A stretch of 26,026 nt of DNA from Bacillota bacterium (lineage in GTDB: Bacteria > Bacillota > Clostridia > Lachnospirales > Lachnospiraceae), in assembly GCA_023419655.1 (NCBI GenBank), contig JAEZXP010000232.1:1-26026 (forward strand), given 5' to 3'. How positions within the stretch are numbered: position 1 is the first letter of the stretch; each line of letters opens with the position of its first letter. A program made the position numbers and the translations under genes. Below the pieces are notes generated by a model, which saw only the letters and a program-made list of their open reading frames with translations, did not search any database and had not been told where the DNA came from. Positions 15,509-22,935 of the stretch are shown here, in pieces.

Positions 15509-16161
15509 TGAATAAACCGATTAATGTGATGATAGCAGATGACCATTCAATGGTAAGAGAAGGAATTAAGCAGATATTAGAATTAGACGGAGATATCCGG
15601 GTAAGTGCAGAGGCTGGCAGCGGAAAAGAATGTATTGATTTACTGGATGAGGAAAACACAGATGTACTTCTTTTGGACATCAACATGCCGAATATGAACG
15701 GATTACAGGTATTGCAATATCTCAGGGAAAGAAAGATGAACGTCAAGATATTAATACTGACAATCCATAATGAAGTGGAATATCTCGTAAGAGCAGTTGA
15801 GATAGGTGTTGATGGTTATATCTTAAAGGATTCAGATTCATCTGTATTGAAAAAAGCAATTTTCGCTGTTAACCGTGGAGATACATTTATTCAGCCGGAG
15901 CTTACACCGATGTTAAAGAAGCGGCTGGAGGAAAGATTCACAAATCCGAAGATATTCGAAGATACGCTTACCAGAAGAGAGATAGAGGTATTGAAGCTAT
16001 TAGCGGAAGGCTTATTTAATAAAGAGATTGCTTACACCCTTAGTATTAGTGAAAAAACAGTTAAAAATCATGTTTCAAATATTTTTAAAAAGATTAATGT
16101 TTCCGATAGAACACAAGCAGCGGTATATGCAATAAAACATAATTTTGTTGATATCTTTTAG
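15508..16161 (+). CDS. DegU/NarL-family response regulator
   Basis: Protein of 217 residues with an N-terminal receiver domain and a C-terminal LuxR-type helix-turn-helix. Acidic residues D11 and D12, phospho-acceptor D57 (LLLDINMPNMNG) and the GYILKD lysine are all present. The DNA-binding part includes LTRREIEVLKLLAEGLFNKEIA and ISEKTVKNHVSNIFKKINVSDRTQA, which closely resembles Bacillus DegU. A GTG codon immediately before this ATG (15505) is in frame and could also start the protein. The AAGGGG site is better spaced for the ATG. Target genes cannot be inferred. The stop is followed at once by the parS/terminator palindrome. Confidence 0.95.
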   Translation: MNKPINVMIADDHSMVREGIKQILELDGDIRVSAEAGSGKECIDLLDEENTDVLLLDINMPNMNGLQVLQYLRERKMNVKILILTIHNEVEYLVRAVEIGVDGYILKDSDSSVLKKAIFAVNRGDTFIQPELTPMLKKRLEERFTNPKIFEDTLTRREIEVLKLLAEGLFNKEIAYTLSISEKTVKNHVSNIFKKINVSDRTQAAVYAIKHNFVDIF

Positions 16162-16165
16162 GCTC

Positions 16166-16201
16166 AAAATGAAATGTTTCACGTGAAACATTTCATTTTT
16201 T
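16166..16201 (+). terminator. 34-nt palindrome with T-run, terminator containing parS
   Basis: Bases 16166-16199 form a perfect palindrome (AAAATGAAA... to ...TTTCATTTT) that can fold into a 15-bp stem with an ACGT loop, followed by a T-run at 16196-16201. It begins 4 nt after the response regulator stop. The stem is AT-rich at its base but long, and it could act in both directions. Confidence 0.65.
16175..16190. promoter_or_regulatory. parS: parS centromere site 1
   Basis: TGTTTCACGTGAAACA, an exact match to the ParB-binding 16-mer of Bacillus and other bacteria. It lies 140 nt before parA and about 10 kb to the right of the origin gap. Confidence 0.95.
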
Positions 16202-16265
16202 ATAGTAATTTCTTCACGGTTCGTCATATAAATTGCATTTGAGAGTAGATATATATTTTTAATAA

Positions 16266-16274
16266 TGCTATAAT
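16266..16274 (+). promoter_or_regulatory. Probable parAB promoter, extended -10
   Basis: TGCTATAAT is a perfect extended -10 element 56 nt before the parA ATG. No good -35 is present at 17 nt, which is acceptable for this promoter type. Confidence 0.6.
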
Positions 16275-16329
16275 CATAAATGAGACTATTATTATAAGAC
16301 CTTACAAAAAAGGTGCGGGAGGACTTAAC

Positions 16330-17148
16330 ATGGCAAGAATAATTGCAATAGCGAATCAAAAGGGAGGGGTAGGAAAGACTACAACTGCTATTAATTTGTC
16401 AGCTTGTCTTGCTGAAAGAAAAAGAAAGGTTCTCTCCATTGATATTGACCCGCAGGGAAATACCACCAGCGGTTTGGGAATTAATAAAAACTCTTTACAA
16501 AATACAATTTATCAGATGCTGATTGGTCAATGCTCTTTACCGGATTGTCTGATAAAGACAGACATAGAGAATCTTGACATACTGCCGTCCAATGTGAACT
16601 TAGCAGGGGCAGAGATTGAGTTAATCGGAATTAAGGATAGAGAATATATATTAAAAAGTCATGTAGAACAGATAAGAGATAATTATGATTATATTATTAT
16701 CGACTGTCCGCCCTCCTTGAGTGCACTTACGGTAAACGCCATGACAACGGCTGATGCCATATTGGTTCCGATACAATGTGAATTCTATGCTTTAGAGGGA
16801 TTAACACAGCTTATGCATACAATTAATCTGGTAAAGAAGAGATTAAATCCTTCCTTGGAGATTGAAGGAGTGGTATTTACGATGTTTGATGCTCGTACCA
16901 ATCTTTCATTGCAGGTAGTTGAAAATGTAAAGGAAAATTTAAAACAGAATATATACAAGACAATTATACCCCGAAATGTCCGCTTAGCAGAGGCTCCAAG
17001 CCATGGACTTCCTATTAACTTATACGATTCCAAATCAGCAGGAGCCGAAGGCTATAGGCAGCTTGCAGATGAAGTAATCGAGAATGATGAAGCCGAATTG
17101 TATGAAAAGAATCAAATAGCGGAAATCAAATATAGAAGAAGAGATTGA
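16330..17148 (+). CDS. parA: Chromosome partitioning ATPase ParA/Soj
   Basis: Deviant-Walker ATPase of 272 residues that works with ParB-parS in origin segregation and, in Bacillus, controls DnaA. The deviant Walker A KGGVGKTT is at 11-18 with signature Lys11. IDIDPQGN follows at 37-44, and Walker B IIIDCPPSLS is near 116-125. Tail residues after about 253 are an extra charged extension compared with Bacillus Soj. GGGAGG lies 9 nt before the ATG. The parB gene follows after 37 nt. A parS site and the promoter lie directly upstream. Confidence 0.96.
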   Translation: MARIIAIANQKGGVGKTTTAINLSACLAERKRKVLSIDIDPQGNTTSGLGINKNSLQNTIYQMLIGQCSLPDCLIKTDIENLDILPSNVNLAGAEIELIGIKDREYILKSHVEQIRDNYDYIIIDCPPSLSALTVNAMTTADAILVPIQCEFYALEGLTQLMHTINLVKKRLNPSLEIEGVVFTMFDARTNLSLQVVENVKENLKQNIYKTIIPRNVRLAEAPSHGLPINLYDSKSAGAEGYRQLADEVIENDEAELYEKNQIAEIKYRRRD

Positions 17149-17185
17149 ACGATACATATATTATTAACATATAGGGGAGGAAACT

Positions 17186-18067
17186 ATGTCGGCAGTAAAA
17201 AGAGGTTTAGGAAAAGGATTGGACATCATGATTCCGGAACGTATTGCGGATGCAGATGAAAAGAAGGGGGACAATGTTTCACGTGAAACATTGGTACCGA
17301 TTCATGAGATAGAGCCTAACAGAGCCCAGCCAAGAAAAAGGTTTGATGAGGACGCACTTCAGGAATTAGCCGAATCGATTAAGCAGTTTGGCGTTATTCA
17401 GCCCTTATTGGTACAAAAAAGGGATAAATACTATGAAATAATAGCGGGAGAAAGAAGATGGAGGGCATCAAGGCTGGCAGGGCTGAAAGAAGTTCCTGTT
17501 ATAATAAAGGATTATACTCCACAGGAAATAATTGAAATTGCTCTGATAGAGAACATACAGAGAGAGGACCTGAATCCTATAGAGGAGGCCCTTGCTTATC
17601 AAAGATTGCTTCGGGAATTTAATTTAAAGCAGGATGAACTGGCAGAAAGAGTATCAAAAAGCAGAGTAGCAATAACAAATTCTCTAAGATTATTGAAGCT
17701 GGATGAAAGAGTACAGCAAATGCTTATCGATGAGCTGTTGTCAAGCGGTCATGCAAGAGCATTGCTTCCCTTAGAGAATCCGGATATACAGCATGATACG
17801 GCCTGTAAAGTTTTTGATGAAAAATTAAGCGTAAGAGATACAGAAAAGCTTGTAAGACAGCTTCTAAAGGACAAGCCCGTAAAAGAAATCGCGGCAACGG
17901 ATGAGAATGATTTTATATATAGTGCTTTAGAAGAGAGGCTTAAGAATATTATCGGTACAAAGGTATCCATTAATAGAAAGAAAAAGAACAGGGGAAAGAT
18001 AGAGATAGAATATTATTCGGATGACGATTTGGAACGAATAATGGACCTTTTTGGAACGCTGTCATAG
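17186..18067 (+). CDS. parB: Chromosome partitioning protein ParB/Spo0J
   Basis: CTP-dependent DNA clamp of 293 residues that loads at parS and recruits ParA and SMC. The N-terminal RGLGKGLDIM is the usual ParA-contacting peptide. The CTP-binding core holds IQPLLV, GERRWRA (88-94) and ENIQREDLNPIE (122-133). The helix-turn-helix runs through ELAERVSKSRVAITNSLRLL (151-170). The C-terminal dimer domain includes RKKKNRGKIEIEYYSDDDLERI. Codons 30-36 (NVSRETL) are read from an embedded parS site. A GGGGAGG ribosome site lies upstream of the ATG. The stop lies inside a 20-nt tandem repeat. Confidence 0.97.
   Translation: MSAVKRGLGKGLDIMIPERIADADEKKGDNVSRETLVPIHEIEPNRAQPRKRFDEDALQELAESIKQFGVIQPLLVQKRDKYYEIIAGERRWRASRLAGLKEVPVIIKDYTPQEIIEIALIENIQREDLNPIEEALAYQRLLREFNLKQDELAERVSKSRVAITNSLRLLKLDERVQQMLIDELLSSGHARALLPLENPDIQHDTACKVFDEKLSVRDTEKLVRQLLKDKPVKEIAATDENDFIYSALEERLKNIIGTKVSINRKKKNRGKIEIEYYSDDDLERIMDLFGTLS
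17275..17290. promoter_or_regulatory. parS: parS centromere site 2, inside parB
   Basis: Second exact TGTTTCACGTGAAACA, embedded in a 22-nt perfect palindrome (17272-17293), 1.1 kb from the first. In Bacillus subtilis a parS also lies within spo0J, but near its 3' end; here it is near the 5' end. Confidence 0.95.
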
Positions 18068-18117
18068 AAGTGTAATACTGCCACAGAAAGTGTAACACTG
18101 TCACAGAAAGTGTGAGA
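18059..18117 (+). repeat. Three-copy 20-nt tandem repeat after parB
   Basis: Copies at 18059-18077, 18078-18097 and 18098-18117 share the form CTGTCACAGAAAGTGTAACA with few changes. The first copy contains the parB stop codon. Each copy contains an AGTGT(A/G) core and neighbouring copies create GTGTAACAC-type short palindromes. No promoter or terminator role is evident. Confidence 0.75.
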
Positions 18118-18146
18118 AGAATATCTAGGGTACAATGGAGGAAAAG

Positions 18147-18659
18147 ATGAACCTGATGGAACTAATAAAGCAAAATGTAGCGTACATTATACTGGGATTA
18201 ACGGCACTGTCGATTATACTACTTATTATAACGATTATTCTTATCGTAAAACAACGTAAGCTAAATGTAAAATACCATGCGTTTATGCAAGGCACCAGTG
18301 GAAAAGATTTGGAATCTGTAATCATAAAAAGATTTGCAGAGATTGATATATTAAAGGAAGAGAGTAGCAGCTTACATAAGGAGTTAGAGAAGATAAATGA
18401 GAATCTGCTAACAACATTACAAAAGATAGGAGTTGTCAAATATGATGCCTTTATGGAAATGGGAGGCAAATTAAGCTTTGTACTGGCACTTCTTGATAAA
18501 AACAATGACGGCTTTATCCTGAATTCTGTTCATAGCAGCAGAGAAGGCTGCTATACGTATTTAAAAGAAATAATTAAGGGTCAGTCTTTTCTGGAGTTAT
18601 CGGGAGAAGAGAGAAAAGCGTTAGACCAGGCGATAAAATATAACACCTTTATGGAATGA
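18147..18659 (+). CDS. DUF4446 family membrane protein
   Basis: With this start the protein has 170 residues. One strong transmembrane helix (VAYIILGLTALSIILLIITIILIV, about 10-33) is followed by a basic stretch KQRKLNVKYHAFM, a likely coiled coil (about 55-90), and a compact domain KIGVVKYDAFMEMGGKLSFVLALLDKNNDGFILNSVHSSREG. This is the DUF4446 pattern, commonly found next to parB in Clostridia; function unknown. An in-frame ATG at 18135 exists, but GGAGG at 18137-18141 lies over it and sits 5 nt before the ATG at 18147, so the shorter form is preferred. A role near the membrane in chromosome segregation or sporulation is only a guess from location. Confidence 0.85.
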   Translation: MNLMELIKQNVAYIILGLTALSIILLIITIILIVKQRKLNVKYHAFMQGTSGKDLESVIIKRFAEIDILKEESSSLHKELEKINENLLTTLQKIGVVKYDAFMEMGGKLSFVLALLDKNNDGFILNSVHSSREGCYTYLKEIIKGQSFLELSGEERKALDQAIKYNTFME

Positions 18660-18719
18660 CAGCATGAACAGGTAAACCTTAAGGTCCAGAGGGAATAATG
18701 CAGTATGAAAGGATAAAAT

Positions 18720-19784
18720 ATGAGAATTATTTCCGTTGATTCTGTAAAAGGACACGAATTATTAGCAAAGGATATAGTGAATGACAACAATCTAGTATTA
18801 ATGACGGCGGGAACAATTGTAAAAAGGGAATATATCAGCCGTTTGAAAGACTTAGATATTGAATTTATATATGTCGAAGATGAGCTGGCTGAGGGCGTCA
18901 GACTTACGGAAAGCCTTGAGCTCCAGATAAAGGAGCAATGCCAGGAGGCTGTAAGGGAAATTTTGACAAAATATTCGTACCATACGGACAGTGAGTTAGA
19001 GGAGATTATTACGATTGCGGATGATATTATGTATGACATCATGCAGGAACCGGAGGTAATGTATAACCTGTCCAGTATAAGAAATAAGAATGAGGGGACC
19101 TATTCGCACTCTCTGAACGTCTGTGCCCTTTCGGTTATTTTGGCCTTCAAGTTGAAGCTGCCCAAGAAAAAGGTAAGGGAGATTGCGATTGGATGTCTGC
19201 TTCATGATATAGGATATACATACATCACAATGGATTATACCAGTCTGATTATGGACGAGTGTACAGAAAAAGAGCAGAAGGAGATAAAAAAGCACATCAT
19301 ATACGGCTATTCAGTAGTAGAAAATATGGAATGGCTGACCTCAACATCAAAGGATATCATCATAAGCCATCATGAACGGCTGGATGGGACAGGCTATCCA
19401 TTTCGTTTAAAAGGCGATAAAATCAAGATAGGAAGTAAGATTGCAGCGGTATGTGATGAATTTGACAGCCGGGTATACGGTAATCTCATGCACAAGATGA
19501 AGGTACATGACGCAATAGACCTTATCGTAAGTCAGGCAGGCATTAAATTTGATTTGGATGTGGTCAAGGCCTTTGTTGCTTCCGTTGCCGCATATCCCAT
19601 CGGCGCCTTGGTAATTACAAATCAAAATGAAATAGGAATCGTTCTCAGGCAAAATCCAAAATGTCCCACAAGGCCGATTATCCGAATAATACAGGACGCA
19701 CAGGGAAATAAACCGTCCGAATGGGTGGAAAAGGATTTAACAAAAGAACTGACACTTTTTATTACCGATACAATTATGGATTAA
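18720..19784 (+). CDS. HD-GYP domain cyclic-di-GMP phosphodiesterase
   Basis: Protein of 354 residues predicted to hydrolyse cyclic di-GMP in the cytoplasm. An N-terminal domain (about 1-70) contains AGTIVKREYISRLKDLDIEFIYV, the pattern often found before HD-GYP domains. The catalytic domain has H130, H162-D163 (LLHDIG), H192, H217-H218 and the GYP loop LDGTGYPFRLKG (221-232), then D246. All expected metal ligands and the GYP motif are present, so it is probably active. No membrane segment or receiver domain is present, so its input is unknown. It follows the DUF4446 gene by 60 nt with AAAGGA before the ATG. Co-transcription with parB and DUF4446 is likely. Confidence 0.9.
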   Translation: MRIISVDSVKGHELLAKDIVNDNNLVLMTAGTIVKREYISRLKDLDIEFIYVEDELAEGVRLTESLELQIKEQCQEAVREILTKYSYHTDSELEEIITIADDIMYDIMQEPEVMYNLSSIRNKNEGTYSHSLNVCALSVILAFKLKLPKKKVREIAIGCLLHDIGYTYITMDYTSLIMDECTEKEQKEIKKHIIYGYSVVENMEWLTSTSKDIIISHHERLDGTGYPFRLKGDKIKIGSKIAAVCDEFDSRVYGNLMHKMKVHDAIDLIVSQAGIKFDLDVVKAFVASVAAYPIGALVITNQNEIGIVLRQNPKCPTRPIIRIIQDAQGNKPSEWVEKDLTKELTLFITDTIMD

Positions 19785-19827
19785 ATACGGCAAATATCAA
19801 TTAATATGAATTCCCATAGAATCTTTC

Positions 19828-19856
19828 TTGCAGATTATAAAAAAATATGATATAAA
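19828..19856 (+). promoter_or_regulatory. Probable promoter of the DUF3881-like gene
   Basis: TTGCAG (19828-19833), a 17-nt spacer and TATAAA preceded by TGA (extended -10). It lies about 100 nt before the gene. Confidence 0.5.
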
Positions 19857-19953
19857 TATTATCACATGATTTGATAGGTGAAAGCGTAAGATATAAAAAC
19901 ATATACTTTGACAGCATTAAATATATATGTTTGTTAGAAAAGCAGGTGAATAG

Positions 19954-20829
19954 ATGCATAGTTATTTAAGAGCAGTGGGCTTTAGCAATATTAAGAACAG
20001 AACAGAGCTGAATAAGCTGATAAATCTTATTATAGAGAAAGCTTCAAATAGAAAAACAATTCAAATTAATCATCAGAACAGTTTTACAGAGATGTCTATG
20101 AAATTCGGAAAAGATTTTGGTGTATCCATTCGCGGAGAATATGACCAGAACGAAGAATTTCATCTGGATAATTATTTTCCCTTTTTAGAGGGCACAGGAA
20201 TCAGCGCAAGGGAAGAGGTTGCCATAAATAAGAGGGTGGATACAGAAGCCTATACGGGTATGTGCGACGATTTTCGTTTAGGCGTATCCCTAATCTTCTA
20301 TCTGCAAAATGTAGCAGAATACCTGGAAAAGAAAAATAATCATGCAAAAATGAATTTGAATCTTCCCATCACATTGGCGGCATTATCTCTGGAAGGAAGG
20401 ACACTTCTTCCCATTGAGAAGAATGAAGTTCAGGTAAAAAACCTCAGCGCTGAAAAAATTAACAGAAACAACCTGATTGCAGAGGCAAAGAAGGGGAACC
20501 AGGACGCCATCGACAGTCTGACGATTGATGATATTGATACCTATGCCATGGTATCAAGGAGAGTAAAAAAAGAGGATATATACTCCATCGTGGATACATG
20601 TTTCATTCCCTTTGGCTCAGAATCAGATAATTACAGCGTCATTGCAACCATACTGGAGAGTAAGCTTATAACGAATTCTTTTACAAAGGAAGAAATATAT
20701 GATTTGGAAGTCGTATGCAATGATATTAATTTCAGAATATGTATCAACAAGGACGACCTTCTGGGTGAGCCATTGCCGGGAAGAAGATTCAAAGGAAACA
20801 TATGGATGCAGGGAAGAGTGGATTTTTAA
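19954..20829 (+). CDS. DUF3881-like conserved hypothetical protein
   Basis: Soluble protein of 291 residues with no signal peptide and no membrane helix. The start MHSYLRAVGFSNIKNRTELNKL and the end LGEPLPGRRFKGNIWMQGRVDF fit my recollection of a family (DUF3881) found mainly in Lachnospiraceae near this part of the chromosome. No catalytic motif is visible. An AGCAGGTGA ribosome site lies just before the ATG. It has its own likely promoter and is followed by a tRNA gene after 69 nt. The family assignment is from memory and the function is unknown. Confidence 0.7.
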   Translation: MHSYLRAVGFSNIKNRTELNKLINLIIEKASNRKTIQINHQNSFTEMSMKFGKDFGVSIRGEYDQNEEFHLDNYFPFLEGTGISAREEVAINKRVDTEAYTGMCDDFRLGVSLIFYLQNVAEYLEKKNNHAKMNLNLPITLAALSLEGRTLLPIEKNEVQVKNLSAEKINRNNLIAEAKKGNQDAIDSLTIDDIDTYAMVSRRVKKEDIYSIVDTCFIPFGSESDNYSVIATILESKLITNSFTKEEIYDLEVVCNDINFRICINKDDLLGEPLPGRRFKGNIWMQGRVDF

Positions 20830-20898
20830 CTAAAATTAAATGATACAGGTTCTTGACTTAGAAGGCAGGAAATAGTAGAATTAATATGTTGCGTTTAA

Positions 20899-20972
20899 GT
20901 GCCTGTAGCTCAGCAGGATAGAGCGTCCGCCTCCTAAGCGGAAGGTCGTGGGTTCGAATCCCGCCAGGCACG
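20899..20972 (+). tRNA. tRNA-Arg (anticodon CCU)
   Basis: Full cloverleaf. The acceptor GTGCCTG pairs with CAGGCAC and the D stem is GCTC/GAGC. The anticodon stem TCCGC/GCGGA has loop CTCCTAA, giving anticodon CCT. The T arm has loop TTCGAAT with one G-T pair in the stem. The discriminator base is G and the 3' CCA is not encoded. It reads AGG codons. Confidence 0.96.
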
Positions 20973-20978
20973 TATGAG

Positions 20979-21013
20979 ACATATCTTATCGTCAGGGTAA
21001 GGTATGTTTTTTT
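20979..21013 (+). terminator. tRNA-Arg terminator
   Basis: ACATATCTTA and TAAGGTATGT form a 10-bp stem with one G-T pair and a 9-nt loop, followed directly by seven T's (21007-21013). Confidence 0.85.
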
Positions 21014-21135
21014 ATTACCCGGTAATTCTCGGAGAGTTGACCTTCTAATCAGCCGGCCTTAACAAGTATATTCCGACGATAGTTGAGTTAATAATACGTT
21101 GACAATTTTTTAGATTGGTTCACGGATAATAAATG

Positions 21136-21144
21136 TGTTATAAT
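21136..21144 (+). promoter_or_regulatory. Probable ABC exporter promoter, extended -10
   Basis: TGTTATAAT is a perfect extended -10, 52 nt before the preferred ATG of the first transporter gene. The only good -35 (TTGACA at 21099) is too far away at 34 nt; TGGTTC is correctly spaced but poor. Confidence 0.5.
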
Positions 21145-21195
21145 GTTCTGACATACGATTTATAATTGCAGCTAAAGGAGAGAAAAGTTAATAAA

Positions 21196-22935
21196 ATGTG
21201 GAAGATTCTTATAAAAAGCATACGAGAGTTTAAAAAGCCCTCAATTTTAGCACCTGTTTTTGTATCAATGGAGGTGGTGATAGAGTGTATCATTCCGTTT
21301 ATCGTCGCCCGGCTTGTCAACCAGATTAGGGCCGGTTGTGACATCAGCGTTATTTTGTGGCATGGTCTGCTGCTTTTAGTGATGGCAGGCTTTTCCCTGA
21401 CCTTTGGCAGGCTTGCCGGTATAGCATGTGCCACCGCATCAAGCGGTTTTGCCCGTAATCTCAGAAAGGATATGTTTTACAACATTCAATCCTTTTCTTT
21501 TGAGAATATCGACCGGTTTTCTTCGTCATCCCTGGTGACAAGACTTACTACGGACGTAGGTAATGTTCAAAATGCATACATGATGATTATCCGTACGGCG
21601 ATAAGAAGCCCGTTAATGCTTATTTTCGCCATTGTGATGGCATTTATTATGGGCGGAAGGCTGGCATTGGTGTTTGTAGTGGTAATACCGATTCTTGCAC
21701 TGGGTCTTTACACGATTATCCGCAAGGTAATGCCGATATTTAAGAGGGTGTTTCGTAAGTACGACATGCTTAACAGCTCTATTCAGGAGAATATCCAGGG
21801 TATTCGTGTGGTGAAATCCTTTGTGCGTGAGGAGTATGAAAAACAGAAGTTTGAAAAAGCTGCCGAGGAAGTGCGTATGGATTTTACCCGGGCGGAGAAG
21901 ATTCTTGCGTTCAACGGTCCGATTATGCAGTTTTGCCTGTATGTAAACATGGTGTTTATCCTGACCTTCGGCTCCTATACTATTATTACGACACAGGGAA
22001 TGAACTTTAATGTCGGCCAGCTTTCATCCTTATCGGTATACAGCTTTCAGATTTTGATGAGCCTGATGATGCTTTCGATGGTATTTGTGATGATTACCAT
22101 TGCGGATGAGTCGTCACGCCGTATCGTAGAGGTCCTGCAGGAGAAGAGTACCCTGACAAATTCGAAGAACCCTGTCCGGGAGGTGAAGGACGGCTCAGTG
22201 GATTTTTCAGATGTCAGCTTCCGTTATTCCAGAAAGGCAGAACTTATGGCACTTCAGAATATCAACCTGCATATCGGTTCAGGAGAAACCATCGGTATTC
22301 TGGGTGGCACCGGTTCTACAAAGACCTCGCTCGTCCCGCTTATTCCCCGCCTGTATGATGCCACTGAGGGTGTGGTAAAGGTGGGCGGTATGGATGTAAA
22401 AGATTACGACATCGAGACCCTGCGTAATCAGGTGGCGGTGGTGCTGCAGAATAATCTTTTGTTCTCCGGAACGATTAAGGAGAATCTGCGCTGGGGTAAT
22501 CCCGATGCGACGGATGAACAGCTTAAAGAGGCCTGTATACTGGCGCAGGCAGATGATTTTATATCCGGATTTTTGGAGGGCTATGATACGTATATTGAAC
22601 AGGGCGGTACCAATGTTTCAGGCGGACAGAAGCAGCGGCTGTGCATCGCACGGGCGCTTTTGAAGAAGCCTAAGATTCTTATTCTGGATGATTCGACCAG
22701 TGCGGTTGATACAAAAACGGATGCAAAGATTCGCATGGCGTTTCGCGAGTATATTCCGGAGACAACAAAAATTATTATAGCCCAGCGTATTGCTTCCGTG
22801 CAGGACGCAGACCGTATTGTAATGATGGACAAGGGCAGGATTGCGGCTGTAGGCACGCATGAGGAGCTTTTGGAAAATAGCGAAATATACCGTGAGGTAT
22901 ACGACTCTCAGAACAAGGCAGGTGAGCAGAAATGA
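21196..22935 (+). CDS. ABC exporter half-transporter, degenerate-site subunit
   Basis: Protein of 579 residues, one half of a heterodimeric type IV ABC exporter in the membrane. Six membrane helices (about 15-310) are followed by the ATPase domain. The Walker A is atypical, GGTGSTKTS (370-378). The signature VSGGQ (474-478) is canonical. Walker B ILILDD (494-499) has Asp499 where the catalytic Glu is normal, and the switch His is Gln530 (IAQR). This is the pattern of the non-catalytic half in TM287/288- or BmrCD-like pairs. A TTG at 21166 is in frame, but the family N-terminus begins MWKILIKSIREF, so ATG 21196 is chosen although AAAGGAG is about 14 nt away. It overlaps the next gene by 4 nt. 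Substrate (drug, peptide or lipid) unknown. Confidence 0.92.
   Translation: MWKILIKSIREFKKPSILAPVFVSMEVVIECIIPFIVARLVNQIRAGCDISVILWHGLLLLVMAGFSLTFGRLAGIACATASSGFARNLRKDMFYNIQSFSFENIDRFSSSSLVTRLTTDVGNVQNAYMMIIRTAIRSPLMLIFAIVMAFIMGGRLALVFVVVIPILALGLYTIIRKVMPIFKRVFRKYDMLNSSIQENIQGIRVVKSFVREEYEKQKFEKAAEEVRMDFTRAEKILAFNGPIMQFCLYVNMVFILTFGSYTIITTQGMNFNVGQLSSLSVYSFQILMSLMMLSMVFVMITIADESSRRIVEVLQEKSTLTNSKNPVREVKDGSVDFSDVSFRYSRKAELMALQNINLHIGSGETIGILGGTGSTKTSLVPLIPRLYDATEGVVKVGGMDVKDYDIETLRNQVAVVLQNNLLFSGTIKENLRWGNPDATDEQLKEACILAQADDFISGFLEGYDTYIEQGGTNVSGGQKQRLCIARALLKKPKILILDDSTSAVDTKTDAKIRMAFREYIPETTKIIIAQRIASVQDADRIVMMDKGRIAAVGTHEELLENSEIYREVYDSQNKAGEQK

Noticed and set aside
21099..21104. TTGACA before the ABC exporter as a -35 element.
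   Set aside because: It is 34 nt from the perfect -10 at 21139 and 20 nt from GATAAT at 21125; neither spacing is normal.
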